DNA from: SAR116 cluster bacterium AG-355-O21
GTDB taxonomy: Bacteria; Pseudomonadota; Alphaproteobacteria; Thalassobaculales; Thalassobaculaceae
Assembly: GCA_003280605.1 (NCBI GenBank)
Contig: QCEM01000010.1
Location: 1-64,000 of the forward strand
Direction: 5' to 3'
DNA: 64,000 bases
Shown here one piece after another: positions 17,424 to 26,761 of the stretch (position 1 is the stretch's first letter; each line of letters opens with the position of its first letter). A program made the position numbers and the translations under genes. The notes beneath the pieces were generated by a model. The model was not told where the DNA came from and did no database searches. It saw nothing but the letters and a program-made list of their open reading frames with translations.

Positions 17424-18411
17424 GAGCTGAGGCAACCTGCGCTACCTCGGTAATCCCGTTGACTTCGGTGTTGGCGATTTTAATGGGGGGCGTTGGCGAT
17501 TTTAATGGCGATGGCGTGGACGATATTGTCTTTGCGGGGCCATCGTGGGACAGGTCCAGTTGGGATAGGAGTGCGTTGTCACCCATCGGTGTGTCATCAA
17601 ACGGCGTTGGGTCCTTCGGTGTTTCAGTCCCCAGTCACCTCACCAAAACAATTCACACGGTACATTGAAACTGGTGATTTAACGGGAAATAGCCGAGACG
17701 ATTTTTTCTTCTTTGACTCCGGGCATGATGTTGACCCTTTTGCGGGCGGGTTGGCATGGCCGCGCCGTCCATGTCTTTAGGAACAATGATGACGGCACCT
17801 TCAGGGACGAGACATCGAGCCGTATTCCAAATGGCGAAAATGTCGCTGCTAACGGCCAATATGTGCCCGATCTGGAACTGACGGATTTTAACAATGATGG
17901 GCACCTGGACATCTGCATGATTTACGGCTCCATGGAGCAAGCCAATCAGCGAGCCTATGCAGGGGGCCCGGTAACGAACATTGCAATTTTGATGCCGAAC
18001 GACGGCGCCGGAGGTTTTTCTTTTCTTACGGGTGAGAATATTGGTCTTGGCAACAGCCGCATGCTTCCTGTGACTGGCGGGTATATCCACCACGACATTG
18101 GCATTTATGCGCCTGCCGGCGAATACCAGAACTGGCAAGGGGGCTCACAGCTCTATTTTATGTCTGGTCGTTACAGCACCGCCAAAAACCGTGAGGATGG
18201 TGCGACCTTTGGTGCTGCCGACTTCAATGAGGCCTATTACCTCAACAGCAATGCTGATGTGGAAGCCCTTGTCACCGGCGGCCAGTTAGCGTCTGGCCTT
18301 AACCACTATCTGATGGTGGGAAGATCGGAGGGGCGTTTAGGGATGGCCAGGAGCCGACATTCAATAATTATGAAAAACGCGAAAAAATTTATTGTATTTT
18401 ATTTAAATTAG
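17424..18411 (+). pseudogene. Decayed FG-GAP/VCBS repeat protein
   Basis: Reading across three frames gives pieces of one FG-GAP repeat protein: VGDFNGDGVDDIVFAGP (about 17490-17545), YIETGDLTGNSRDDFFFF (about 17660-17710) and LTDFNNDGHLDICMIYG (about 17880-17930). The C-terminus has the DFNEAYYLNSNADV...GLNHYLMVGRSEGR module common in large secreted alphaproteobacterial proteins. A 22-base tandem duplication at about 17469-17512 (GTTGGCGATTTTAATGG twice) explains one frame change. No start with a credible upstream frame remains; a TGA precedes the first fragment. It lies directly before the FG-GAP flagellin and may share ancestry with that insert. Confidence 0.75.
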
Positions 18412-18472
18412 TTGTTTTATAGGGACAGGCAGAATGCTGTTCGATCAAAAGTACAAAACTTAAGACTCCGAG

Positions 18473-20410
18473 ATGACGATGATATCAACAAAATACGCGA
18501 CCGTGTCTCTGGTTCACAACGTTGCCGAGGCAGCACACAATAAAGCCAATAGCGGTGCCCGTCTGACCACCGGCCTGCGCGTCGCAAATGCCCGCGACAA
18601 TGCCTCAAGCTTTGCGATCGCCCAAGGCCTGCGCAGCAAGATGCGCGGTCAAACAGCCGTCTTGCAAGGCATCAACAGCACCAAATGCGCCATGAAAACG
18701 GCCCTGGCCGGTGCCAATGCAATTGGCGAAATTTTAGCTCAAATGCGGGCCAAAGCAATTGAAGCATCAAGCCCTGGGATCACCAATAGGCAAAAGGATA
18801 GCCTCACAGACCAACTACGGGATCTCACGCTGCAGATCGATCAAATCGCCACCAGCGCCCGTTTCAACGGCATCAATCTCTTGGTGGAAAGCCGGTCGGA
18901 TTTGGATAGCAACACCTTTGATGTGAGCGCGCAACTTAGCACATCAAGGCCATCACTCGCAGCTGCCGGCGACGTTGACGGCGATGATGATATTGATTTG
19001 GTGTACAGTAACTCGACGAACGAAATCGCGTTGCTGAGCAATGATGGGAGCGGCACATTCACCGCCAGCGATTTACAAGCCGCAACTGGCAGTACGGCCT
19101 ATACCCGTCCAGTTTTGGCAGATTTTGATGGTGACGGCGACAATGACCTCGTCATGGGTATTTACACCTCGGCGGCGAGCGGTTCGGCCGCTGAATATTT
19201 TGAAAATGACGGCAGCGGAGCATTCACAAGCACCGGTGTGATCGCCGACGCGCCGGCACGAAACGGCGCGTCTGGCCAATTCAACGAAGACCTGATGAGC
19301 GGCGATATCGACAATAATGGTCGCCCAGATCTGGTCTCAATCGACCAAAACGGCAATCCTGTGACGCTGCTTTCGAACGGTGACGGCAGCTTCACGGGGG
19401 TTACCTCCACCCTGTCGCCGACGCTCTCCGACAGCGACGGCAATGGTATCCTGACCACGGGCTTCAGCATTGGTGACGTCGATGGTGACGGTAATATCGA
19501 CATTATGGTGCAGGACCAAGACGGTGATCAAATGATCCTCGGTCTTGGAGATGGCAGCGGTGAGTTTGATTTCTCAAATGGTAAAACCGTTGCATTGGAC
19601 AGTCAGGTGCAGACCGCGCATCTGTCTGATCTCGACAATGACGGTAATCTTGATCTGCTGGTCGCCCGTTACAATTATCTGGAGACATTCACCGGCGACG
19701 GCAACGGTAACTTTACCGAGGTTGAGGAGCTGGCGACCGATGCGGTGCATCGAACAAACGGATTGAGTGCCGTTGCCGATCTCAACGATGACGGCATCAA
19801 AGATTATATTTCCTCATCACGAGACGACGCTACGGTGAGTGTTTTTCAAGGCGACGGCGACGGCAGCTTCACCCTGGCCGAAAACATCAGCGTTTCAGGG
19901 CGCGGCTTCGGCGTTTCCAGCGGCGATTTTGACGGCGACGGGGCGACCGATTTTGCGGTTGGGACGAATACTGGCGGCACCGTTGATATTTTTCTCAACG
20001 CCAATCCTGACAGCGTGAATACCGCCCAAACCGTCACCGTTCTTACCTCGACCGATGGTGAAAGCCAGACCATCACCTATCAAAGCATGCAGGCTCATAA
20101 CTTCGATTTGGATTGGGAGACCATTAAAGAAGACCCAAGCGGCCAATTGGCCACCATCGAAGCCGCGATCATCCGCCACCAGAGGCAGGTTACAAACCTT
20201 GGTGCCGAATTGCGCAACCTTGAAGCCAATCATGACTTTCAGAGCCAGATCGCAGATGCGACAGCATCGAAAGTCGGCAATATGGTTGACGTTGATATCG
20301 CCCGTGAGGCCGCGGCTTTCACCGCCGCCCAGGTTCGTGAACAATTAGCGACGCAAAGCTTGTCGATCGCCAACGACCAGCCACGCCTGCTTCTCAACCT
20401 ATTTCGTTAG
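18473..20410 (+). CDS. Flagellin with a central seven-repeat FG-GAP/VCBS beta-propeller
   Basis: A 645-residue flagellin-type protein. Residues 1-145 are the flagellin N-domain (MISTKYATVSL, RLTTGLRVANARDNASSFAIAQGL). Residues 540-645 are the C-domain, ending with DVDIAREAAAF and QSLSIANDQPRLLLNLFR. These coiled regions build the filament core. The variable centre (about 160-512) is replaced by seven D-x-[DN]-x-[DN]-G-type calcium-loop repeats near residues 167, 217, 278, 335, 386, 436 and 485, spaced 50-60 residues, the number and spacing of an integrin-like seven-bladed propeller. Translation may start at Met3 (18479). No signal peptide is expected, since flagellins leave through the flagellar export system. 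The insert should be displayed on the filament surface, for adhesion or ligand binding (inference). Confidence 0.88.
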   Translation: MTMISTKYATVSLVHNVAEAAHNKANSGARLTTGLRVANARDNASSFAIAQGLRSKMRGQTAVLQGINSTKCAMKTALAGANAIGEILAQMRAKAIEASSPGITNRQKDSLTDQLRDLTLQIDQIATSARFNGINLLVESRSDLDSNTFDVSAQLSTSRPSLAAAGDVDGDDDIDLVYSNSTNEIALLSNDGSGTFTASDLQAATGSTAYTRPVLADFDGDGDNDLVMGIYTSAASGSAAEYFENDGSGAFTSTGVIADAPARNGASGQFNEDLMSGDIDNNGRPDLVSIDQNGNPVTLLSNGDGSFTGVTSTLSPTLSDSDGNGILTTGFSIGDVDGDGNIDIMVQDQDGDQMILGLGDGSGEFDFSNGKTVALDSQVQTAHLSDLDNDGNLDLLVARYNYLETFTGDGNGNFTEVEELATDAVHRTNGLSAVADLNDDGIKDYISSSRDDATVSVFQGDGDGSFTLAENISVSGRGFGVSSGDFDGDGATDFAVGTNTGGTVDIFLNANPDSVNTAQTVTVLTSTDGESQTITYQSMQAHNFDLDWETIKEDPSGQLATIEAAIIRHQRQVTNLGAELRNLEANHDFQSQIADATASKVGNMVDVDIAREAAAFTAAQVREQLATQSLSIANDQPRLLLNLFR

Positions 20411-20441
20411 AACCATGCATGAATGAGACCACATTAACCGC

Positions 20442-20495
20442 CACGCTGCGCAACATATATTGCTGACTTGCAGGCCCTATATTTGCCGCAGCGTG
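20442..20495. terminator. Stem-loop between convergent genes
   Basis: CACGCTGCG (20442-20450) and CGCAGCGTG (20487-20495) form a perfect nine-base stem in the 106-base gap between the flagellin and the convergent MmgE/PrpD gene. The loop is long (36 bases) and no T-run follows, so intrinsic termination is uncertain. Confidence 0.35.
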
Positions 20496-20516
20496 CCGGC
20501 ACGGTGCAGAGGCTTG

Positions 20517-21866
20517 CTAAAGCAGCGCCGTCAGTGCCGACACCTCGGCCTCATCAACAGCAAAGCATTGATCATAGATCGCGGCGGCTTTTTCTTCCGA
20601 CCAAACCCTGTGGGTTAGATCAAAATACTTTGCGTCTAACTCGTCATCATCATAGGGCGCTTCGGTATCCCCACGATTGGTCTTGGTTTCCGCCGTTGCG
20701 ATACGCCCGTCATGGAAGGTGATCGTCACCCGCGCCGGCCGAAAGTCAGGCATCATCGCCGTCATTTCCGGTGCTTCGACAACGTCGACCTTGTCGGCGA
20801 AAGCTTGAATTGCAGGATCGCGAATTTTATCCCAGGTAAAGCTGGCCACCCCGCTGCTGCCATTTAACAAGGTTGTGGCAATTGAAAAGGGCAGCGAAAA
20901 CTTACCCGCCAAGGTATTGCGTGGACTGCGGTCCGAGAGCTGGGCCGCAAGGCTGTAAGTCTCCACCTTCACATGCGCCACGGCACTTGGCGCAACACCG
21001 CCTTCGGCATCCAAAATCATCGCCAACGCATCCAGCGCGCCGTGGTTATATCGGCAGCAGGCATGGCGCTTGAAATAATTGCGGGCAATTTCATAGCGGC
21101 TGCCAAGATCCGCAACCATTTCGGCCGGTTGCCAATCGGTCGATGAAACCGTGCCCCAAATCGTGGCCAAACCGTCGGCCTCGCCGGTAAAGCCACAGTC
21201 CACCAAATGCCATGCGGTCAACCCGTTTTGCCCTGAAAAACCGGCGAAACTATTGCGAACTGTACCCCCCTGTAACATCGTCTGCCGGCTGGTCGCCAGC
21301 CCCAGTGTTGAGGCGACATTGATGGTTTCTGCCATGGTTGCTTGATCGGCGTTATGCAGTTTTGCCACCGCCACTGCCGCCCCGACCGTGCCCCAAGTTC
21401 CATGGGGGTGCATGCTTGGCAAAATTTTAGAGGCCATGCCAATGCGAGCGCCAACCTCATAGCCAAGCACCATGGCCGTCGCAAAGGCTTGGCCGGAAAC
21501 GGGCCGGCCGGCCTGGGCGCATTCCTCCGCCACCGCCAAGGCAACCGGCAGCACATGGATGCCTGGATGCCCGCGGCTGTATTGATTGCCTTCATCAAGC
21601 TCCAAAAACGTCCCGGCAGTGCCATTTATAAATGCTGCGGTCGCGGTTGCCGCCTGGCCGCTTTGACCAATCAGGCTGGCCACGCCCGGGGCCCCTGGCA
21701 GCAACTTTGCCGTCAGTGCCTGCACTTCCGGCTCACCGGCACCGGCGGCGATGGCGGCAATGCTATCGGACAAAACCCGGCGGCTGCGCAGCACCGCTGC
21801 TGCCGGCAGATCTGCAAATTGAGTGTCACTCAAAAACCGCGCAAGCTGGTTTAGATATGCTGTCAT
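20517..21866 (-). CDS. MmgE/PrpD family protein
   Basis: A 449-residue protein of the MmgE/PrpD fold, which includes 2-methylcitrate dehydratase (PrpD), cis-aconitate decarboxylase and many unassigned members. Recognisable blocks are FINGTAGTFLELDEGN, SRGHPGIHVLPVALA, HPHGTWGTVGAA, RNYFKRHACCRYNHGALDA and FSLPFSIATTLLNG. Length is normal. GGGAAGC precedes the ATG. It could belong with the amino-acid ABC transporter genes upstream on the same strand (44-base gap), or functionally with the PrpB- and AcnD-like genes 5 kb away. Sequence alone does not separate PrpD from the other subfamilies. Confidence 0.85.
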   Translation of the reverse strand: MTAYLNQLARFLSDTQFADLPAAAVLRSRRVLSDSIAAIAAGAGEPEVQALTAKLLPGAPGVASLIGQSGQAATATAAFINGTAGTFLELDEGNQYSRGHPGIHVLPVALAVAEECAQAGRPVSGQAFATAMVLGYEVGARIGMASKILPSMHPHGTWGTVGAAVAVAKLHNADQATMAETINVASTLGLATSRQTMLQGGTVRNSFAGFSGQNGLTAWHLVDCGFTGEADGLATIWGTVSSTDWQPAEMVADLGSRYEIARNYFKRHACCRYNHGALDALAMILDAEGGVAPSAVAHVKVETYSLAAQLSDRSPRNTLAGKFSLPFSIATTLLNGSSGVASFTWDKIRDPAIQAFADKVDVVEAPEMTAMMPDFRPARVTITFHDGRIATAETKTNRGDTEAPYDDDELDAKYFDLTHRVWSEEKAAAIYDQCFAVDEAEVSALTALL

Positions 21867-21909
21867 TTTAGCTTCCCTTCTTGGTGCATCAGCCGCCGCC
21901 GGGCAGGAA

Positions 21910-22587
21910 TTAACGTGCCGCCAACACCCGTCGTTCCAACCGCGACAGTAACCGCACCAGCGGCCACAGCATGAGCAAATAAATCACGGCGACAGCGATC
22001 AGCGGTGTGGCGTTATAGACAAGTCCCTGGGCAACCCGTCCCATGCGCAGCAATTCAGGCAAGGCAACAACACTGGCGATTGATGTCGCTTTGATCAACT
22101 CCAAGGTGTTGGAGGTCAAATCAGGGGCAACATTGCGGACCGCTTGCGGCAAGACCACATGCATCATCGCTTGCCAGCGCCCAAGACCGGTGGAACGCGC
22201 GGCTTCCAGTTGACCGGCCGGAATACTTTCGATCCCGGCGCGAACAATCTCCCCATAATAGGCCGCGCTATTGATCGTGAAGGCCACCAGCACGGCGCCG
22301 AAAGCAGGCACATCAAAACCCAGTAACGGCAGCCCATAAACCGTATAAATCAACAGCACCAAGGGCGGGATCGAGCGAAAGAAATCAACCAACGCGATCA
22401 GCAGCCAGTTGACCCAGCGAATTTTAAAGCTGTGCACGGTCGCGATCATGGCCCCGAGCGCGAAGCCAAGCGGCACAACGGCAACACAAAGCTTGATGGT
22501 CATCCACCAACCTTTCAACAGCAGCGGATAAACCTGCGCAATGCTGTCGAGATTGAAAAAACTAAAGCGAATAACCTCCCAATCCAT
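21910..22587 (-). CDS. Polar amino-acid ABC transporter permease (second)
   Basis: A 225-residue inner-membrane permease of the His/Glu/Gln/Arg/opine family. FRSIPPLVLLIYTVYGLP, the EIVRAGIESIPAGQLEAARSTGL EAA region and the VLPQAVRNVAPDL segment are typical. The ATG at 22587 lies four bases after the stop of the first permease, indicating coupling; a longer frame from 22620 would overlap it with an atypical N-terminus. It pairs with the adjacent permease. Confidence 0.9.
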   Translation of the reverse strand: MDWEVIRFSFFNLDSIAQVYPLLLKGWWMTIKLCVAVVPLGFALGAMIATVHSFKIRWVNWLLIALVDFFRSIPPLVLLIYTVYGLPLLGFDVPAFGAVLVAFTINSAAYYGEIVRAGIESIPAGQLEAARSTGLGRWQAMMHVVLPQAVRNVAPDLTSNTLELIKATSIASVVALPELLRMGRVAQGLVYNATPLIAVAVIYLLMLWPLVRLLSRLERRVLAAR

Positions 22588-22591
22588 AGCG

Positions 22592-23263
22592 TCACCGTTT
22601 CCAAGCAAATCGTGTTTCAACCCAGCGGCTGAGAATCACCAGCGGGAAAAACACCAACAAATAGCCAATTGCCGCCAGTGTTAACGGCGAGGTATTGGCC
22701 GCATAAGCAAGCGATGTTTGCGCGACGGTGAGCATTTCTTGCACCGCCACAACGGACGCCAAGGCCGTGTTTTTGGTAATCGCAATGGTCCGGTTGGTGA
22801 GCGGCGGAATGGTCATTCGCAGCGCTTGCGGGATCACCACATAGATGAGCGTTTCCCCAAAGCTTAGCCCAGTTGAGCGCGACGCCTCCCATTGACCTTT
22901 TTGAACCGAGGTAATGCCTGCCCAAAAAATCTCCTCAGCAAAAGCTGCCAAGACGAACGACAGACACAGCCAACTGATGGTGAAACCCGACAGGGCCAGG
23001 CCCGCATAGGGTAAGCCAAAATATCCGATAATAAGCAGCACCAGCGGTGGCAGGGCGCGAAATAAATCAACAAATAGGACAATCCCTAAATTGATAACCC
23101 GCCATTGAAAAGCCCGCAGGCAAGCCAGTAGCAGGCCCAAAATCAGCCCGGTCGCAATCACGCTTAAGGCCAGCGCAAGGGTGATCCAAAAGCCGCCGAT
23201 CACGTCCGGCAGATATTTGATCATCACATCAAGATTAAAAAATTGATCGATAAAAGCGTCCAT
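22592..23263 (-). CDS. Polar amino-acid ABC transporter permease (first)
   Basis: A 223-residue permease of the HisM/GlnP type, paralogous to its downstream neighbour. DLFRALPPLVLLIIGYFGLP, EEIFWAGITSVQKGQWEASRSTGL and PQALRMTIPPLTNRTI are the family blocks; the EAA loop is ASRSTGLSFGE. About five helices. It follows the ATPase gene by 12 bases. With its partner it forms the membrane channel of the importer. Confidence 0.9.
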   Translation of the reverse strand: MDAFIDQFFNLDVMIKYLPDVIGGFWITLALALSVIATGLILGLLLACLRAFQWRVINLGIVLFVDLFRALPPLVLLIIGYFGLPYAGLALSGFTISWLCLSFVLAAFAEEIFWAGITSVQKGQWEASRSTGLSFGETLIYVVIPQALRMTIPPLTNRTIAITKNTALASVVAVQEMLTVAQTSLAYAANTSPLTLAAIGYLLVFFPLVILSRWVETRFAWKR

Positions 23264-23275
23264 GATCCTGGCCCG

Positions 23276-24022
23276 CTAGTTGCCGCTAACGCGGGACAAA
23301 AAGCTGCGGGTTCGATCATGCTGGGTATTGTTAAAAACTTGCTCGGGCGTGCCCTGTTCAACAATCAGACCTTGATCCATGAACAACACGCGATCGGCGG
23401 CTTCAGCAGCGAAGCGCATTTCATGGCTGACCACCACCATGGTCATGCCGCTGGCCCGCAGCTCGCGCATCACTTCCAGCACCGAGCCGACCAATTCAGG
23501 GTCAAGGGCCGATGTTGGCTCGTCAAATAAGATCACTTCCGGTTCCATGGCGATGGCCCGGGCAATTGCCACACGTTGCTGTTGGCCACCGCTTAACTCG
23601 TTCGGAAAACTGCTTGCTTTATGGCTTAAACCAACCCGCCGCAGGGCCTCATGAGCGAGCGCCTCGGCCTCGGTGCGCGGGATTTTTTTGACTTTCCGCA
23701 AAGCCAGCGCGACATTGCCGAGCGCCGACATATGCGGATATAGATTGAAGCTTTGAAAGACCATGCCGATCCGTTGGCGCACTTGGTTAATATCAACACC
23801 TTTAGCGGTAATTTCTTCGCCCATGATGTGGATTGTGCCGGCGGTTGGCTGTTCCAAAAGGTTACAGCAGCGCAGCAAGGTGCTTTTGCCGGAACCTGAG
23901 GGGCCGATGATGAACACCAATTCTTGTGGCGCGACTTGCAGGTCAACACCGAACAGAACCTTCAAATCACCAAATGATTTTTCAATATTCTGGGCGTCGA
24001 CAATCGGCTGCTGGCGGTTCAT
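23276..24022 (-). CDS. Polar amino-acid ABC transporter ATPase (GlnQ/HisP-like)
   Basis: A 248-residue ATPase. Walker [15 protein letters not shown]-loop [15 protein letters not shown], signature [14 protein letters not shown], Walker [15 protein letters not shown] and switch VSHEMRFA are all intact. These match the polar amino-acid subfamily closely. Length is normal. It lies 77 bases downstream of the binding-protein gene, separated by a strong hairpin. Confidence 0.93.
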   Translation of the reverse strand: MNRQQPIVDAQNIEKSFGDLKVLFGVDLQVAPQELVFIIGPSGSGKSTLLRCCNLLEQPTAGTIHIMGEEITAKGVDINQVRQRIGMVFQSFNLYPHMSALGNVALALRKVKKIPRTEAEALAHEALRRVGLSHKASSFPNELSGGQQQRVAIARAIAMEPEVILFDEPTSALDPELVGSVLEVMRELRASGMTMVVVSHEMRFAAEAADRVLFMDQGLIVEQGTPEQVFNNTQHDRTRSFLSRVSGN

Positions 24023-24059
24023 GTCAAACTCACGCTAGGTGCAAATCTTCGAGAGCAAT

Positions 24060-24084
24060 GTGCCGGCCACACGGCGGCCGGCAC
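24060..24084 (-). terminator. Hairpin between binding-protein and ATPase genes
   Basis: GTGCCGGCC and GGCCGGCAC form a perfect nine-base GC-rich stem with a seven-base loop. There is no T-run after it on the minus strand. Such a hairpin after a binding-protein gene commonly stabilises its mRNA or partly stops transcription so that the binding protein is made in excess over the membrane parts. Confidence 0.5.
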
Positions 24085-24099
24085 CTCAAAAATGATGTC

Positions 24100-24939
24100 T
24101 TAGTTCGCGCAGCCACTATTAGATGGCGTGCTGTCATAATTGGCGAAACCCGGAACGCCGATGCCGGCGACAACCTTATAGGCTGCGCCCCCAGCGACAG
24201 GCTTCTGGCCAGTCCATTTTTCATGGATTTTCGCAATCGTGCCGTCAGCTTTCATGCATTCCATAACTTTTTCGAACTTTTTGCGCATGTCACCGCTGGT
24301 TGTGTGAAACGCCATGGCGCCCACGCGACCGGAGGAAATCACCAAATTTGACGGCTCAACTAGAGGGTTTTTCTGAGCTGTCCAGCCCATCACCGTATCG
24401 CCGGCAAAATTGGCATCGGCGCGGCCTGCGGCAACGGCTGCAATGGCGTCAGCATTCTTGCCAAAGCGCACCAATTTCCACTTGTACTTGTTCAGACGTT
24501 CCGGCGCCGACAACCATTTGTCGTAGAAATTACCTTTGTTAACGGCAATTGTCTTACCGGCGAGATCATCCAGACTGTTAACTTGCGGTGCGCCCTTTTT
24601 AATCAAGAATTGAAAGTTAACCTCGAAATATGGCTCACCAAACAACATCTTGTCGGAACGCTCTTTGGTCACTGTCGTTGGCGCAATAATGACCACGTAT
24701 TTGCCGGCGGCCAATCCCGCAAAAATGCCAGACCATTCTTGGTCGATGACCTCATGCTTGACGCCCATGCGTTTTGCCATTTCTGCAATAATATCGACGT
24801 TATAACCTTCGACACCGCCGCTTGCAGAAGCCATCACATGCGGCGAATATCCAACGTCCGCAGCAACCTTCATGGTTTCAGCAGACGCACTGCCCGCCGC
24901 CATCAGAGACATAGCGATCCCCGCAACGAGTTTTTTCAT
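24100..24939 (-). CDS. Periplasmic amino-acid-type substrate-binding protein
   Basis: A 279-residue exported binding protein (SBP_bac_3 family). A Sec signal peptide with core VAGIAMSLMAAGSASA is cleaved after about residue 20. Mature-domain blocks include GVEGYNVDIIAEMAKRMG, SLDDLAGKTIAVNKGNF and the usual ligand-contact region near FAGDTVMGW. It delivers ligand to the two permeases downstream. The family mostly binds amino acids and opines; the neighbouring hydantoin and ureide-type genes make a nitrogenous catabolite another option. Confidence 0.9.
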   Translation of the reverse strand: MKKLVAGIAMSLMAAGSASAETMKVAADVGYSPHVMASASGGVEGYNVDIIAEMAKRMGVKHEVIDQEWSGIFAGLAAGKYVVIIAPTTVTKERSDKMLFGEPYFEVNFQFLIKKGAPQVNSLDDLAGKTIAVNKGNFYDKWLSAPERLNKYKWKLVRFGKNADAIAAVAAGRADANFAGDTVMGWTAQKNPLVEPSNLVISSGRVGAMAFHTTSGDMRKKFEKVMECMKADGTIAKIHEKWTGQKPVAGGAAYKVVAGIGVPGFANYDSTPSNSGCAN

Positions 24940-25198
24940 TTGATCACCCCTTCGGCATAAAGTTTCAGATAAAATATGAGCGTGGCAGCCGCACGAACTA
25001 ATCGCTTTTAGCTAAAACCAACACGAGCCATGTCAGCACACTTTCAACAAGTTGGAAAGTCATTGGTTTTTGAGGCGATTATTCGCAAAAGACTCGAAAA
25101 ATATCGATATCGAAAACCAACACCCGATCGTTAACATCGACAAAAGATAGCTTCAGCCGCTATTTTATCGGCTCATCAAGATTGCAAGCGAGCACCCT
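24940..25198. promoter_or_regulatory. Divergent promoter region with palindromes
   Basis: This 259-base gap separates the minus-strand transporter operon from the plus-strand deacetylase gene. It holds a perfect 12-base palindrome TTTTAGCTAAAA (25006-25017) and a near-palindrome CTTTCAACAAGTTGGAAAG (25041-25059). Either could bind a regulator shared by both transcription units. No regulator gene is nearby. Confidence 0.4.
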
Positions 25199-26119
25199 GT
25201 GACAGACAGCATTATCCGCGACCTTGTCGGCTATGCCGGTAACTCACCGCAACCAAATTGGCCGCATCGGGCGCGGCTGGCGGTCAATTTTGTCCTCAAC
25301 GTCGAAGAAGGCTCCGAGCGATCGGTCAGTCTCGGCGACGGGGTCAACGAAACCGGCCTGGCCGAAGTTTCCGGCGGCCGCCATCCCGCAGGTATCCGCG
25401 ACCTCGGACTGCAAAGTTTATACGATTATGGCTCCCGGGCCGGTGTCTGGCGGGTTTTGCAGCTTTTCCAAGAACGCCAGATGCCGATGACCGTCTATGC
25501 CTGCGCGATGGCGTTGGAGTGTAACCCTGCGATGACCGAGGCATTGGCCGCCGCAGGCTGCGATTTCGCAGGTCACGGTTGGCGCTGGATCAATCATTTT
25601 GAACTTGATGAAGACAGCGAGCGTGCGCATATCGCCAAAGCCGTGGAAATTATTCAGCGGCTCACCGGCGAGCGCCCCTATGGTTGGTACTGCCGATATG
25701 CACCAAGTGACAACACCCGCCGGCTGTTGGTCGAAGAAGGCGGGTTTTTATATGATTCCGATTCCTATGCCGACGACGTGCCCTATTGGCAAGAATTGGC
25801 CGGTAAATCACATCTGATCATCCCCTATACCCTCGATACTAATGATTTGAAATTTGGGGCACCGGCCTCTTACGGCTCCGGTGAAGACTTCTTCAACCAT
25901 CTGCGTGATAGTTTCGATCAGCTGTATGAGGAAGGTGCAACGGCCCCGAAAATGCTGTCGGTTGGCCTCCACACACGCTTGGTCGGGCGGCCTGGACGCG
26001 CCCGCGCCCTGGCGCGTTTCCTCGACCATGTGCAAAACCATCCGGACGTTTGGGTCACACGGCGGGTTGATATCGCACGCCACTGGATCGCCCATCATCA
26101 GCCAAACAATCAACCATAA
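25199..26119 (+). CDS. Polysaccharide deacetylase-fold protein, PuuE allantoinase-like
   Basis: A 306-residue cytoplasmic NodB-fold protein. VNFVLNVEEGSE, a region with GSRAGVWRVLQLF, the FAGHGWRWI segment with the conserved His, and WYCRYAPSDNTRRLL match the PuuE-type clade, which hydrolyses allantoin or related cyclic amides without sugar chemistry. The start is GTG at 25199 with only a weak upstream GCGAG; no better ATG gives the family N-terminus. It is followed by a flavin reductase-like gene and faces the amino-acid transporter across a shared promoter region. Function as a ureide or cyclic-amide hydrolase is plausible, not proven. Confidence 0.8.
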   Translation: MTDSIIRDLVGYAGNSPQPNWPHRARLAVNFVLNVEEGSERSVSLGDGVNETGLAEVSGGRHPAGIRDLGLQSLYDYGSRAGVWRVLQLFQERQMPMTVYACAMALECNPAMTEALAAAGCDFAGHGWRWINHFELDEDSERAHIAKAVEIIQRLTGERPYGWYCRYAPSDNTRRLLVEEGGFLYDSDSYADDVPYWQELAGKSHLIIPYTLDTNDLKFGAPASYGSGEDFFNHLRDSFDQLYEEGATAPKMLSVGLHTRLVGRPGRARALARFLDHVQNHPDVWVTRRVDIARHWIAHHQPNNQP

Positions 26120-26130
26120 GGAGCCGTGCC

Positions 26131-26742
26131 GTGATCACCTTCGACCTGGCGGCACTGTCCGCTGCCGATGGCTACAAGCTGTTACGTAATGTGGTGACAC
26201 CGCGGCCCATAGCTTTGGTGACGACAGTTGATGGTGATGGTGTCGTTAACGCCGCACCGTTCTCATTTTTCAATGCCATCGCATTTGATCCGTGCATGGT
26301 TGTCCTTGGGCTCGAAGCCCGCCCTGACGGCAGCCCGAAAGATACCTCACGCAATATCCGTTTAAACCGAGAGTTTGTGGTGAACATCGTTGATCATGCG
26401 GCCGCCGAGAAGATGAACCTGTGTTCAACGCCACTTGAACCCGGGCAATCGGAGCTGCCGCTGGCCGGCTTCACGGTCAGCCCATCGAGCCTGGTTAAGC
26501 CACCCCGGCTGGCCGACCTGCCGGCAGCCTTGGAATGTGTCCGCCATACAACTTTGGAACTTGGCAATCTGCGGGAAATCGTTGTCGGTGAGGTGCGCGC
26601 CATTGCCCTGCGTGACGATGTCATTGACCCACAAAACCTGCATGTTGATGCGGCAAAGCTCGATACCATTGGGCGGCTTGGCAGCAATCTATATAGCACC
26701 AGCCGTGACCAGTTCGCCCTTGACCGGCCGGACGGCAAATAA
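26131..26742 (+). CDS. Flavin reductase-like (DIM6/NTAB) family protein
   Basis: A 203-residue FMN-binding split-barrel protein. RPIALVTTVDGDGVVNAAPFS and the NIRLNREFVVNI segment are typical of the flavin reductase-like domain. Members reduce flavins or bind FMN for partner oxygenases. The GTG start at 26131 has AAGGAG about eight bases upstream, and the gap after the deacetylase stop is 11 bases, so the two are one operon. It ends convergently with the SnoaL gene. No partner monooxygenase is visible here. Confidence 0.85.
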   Translation: MITFDLAALSAADGYKLLRNVVTPRPIALVTTVDGDGVVNAAPFSFFNAIAFDPCMVVLGLEARPDGSPKDTSRNIRLNREFVVNIVDHAAAEKMNLCSTPLEPGQSELPLAGFTVSPSSLVKPPRLADLPAALECVRHTTLELGNLREIVVGEVRAIALRDDVIDPQNLHVDAAKLDTIGRLGSNLYSTSRDQFALDRPDGK

Positions 26743-26761
26743 CGCCTGCCGATCAACGCCG

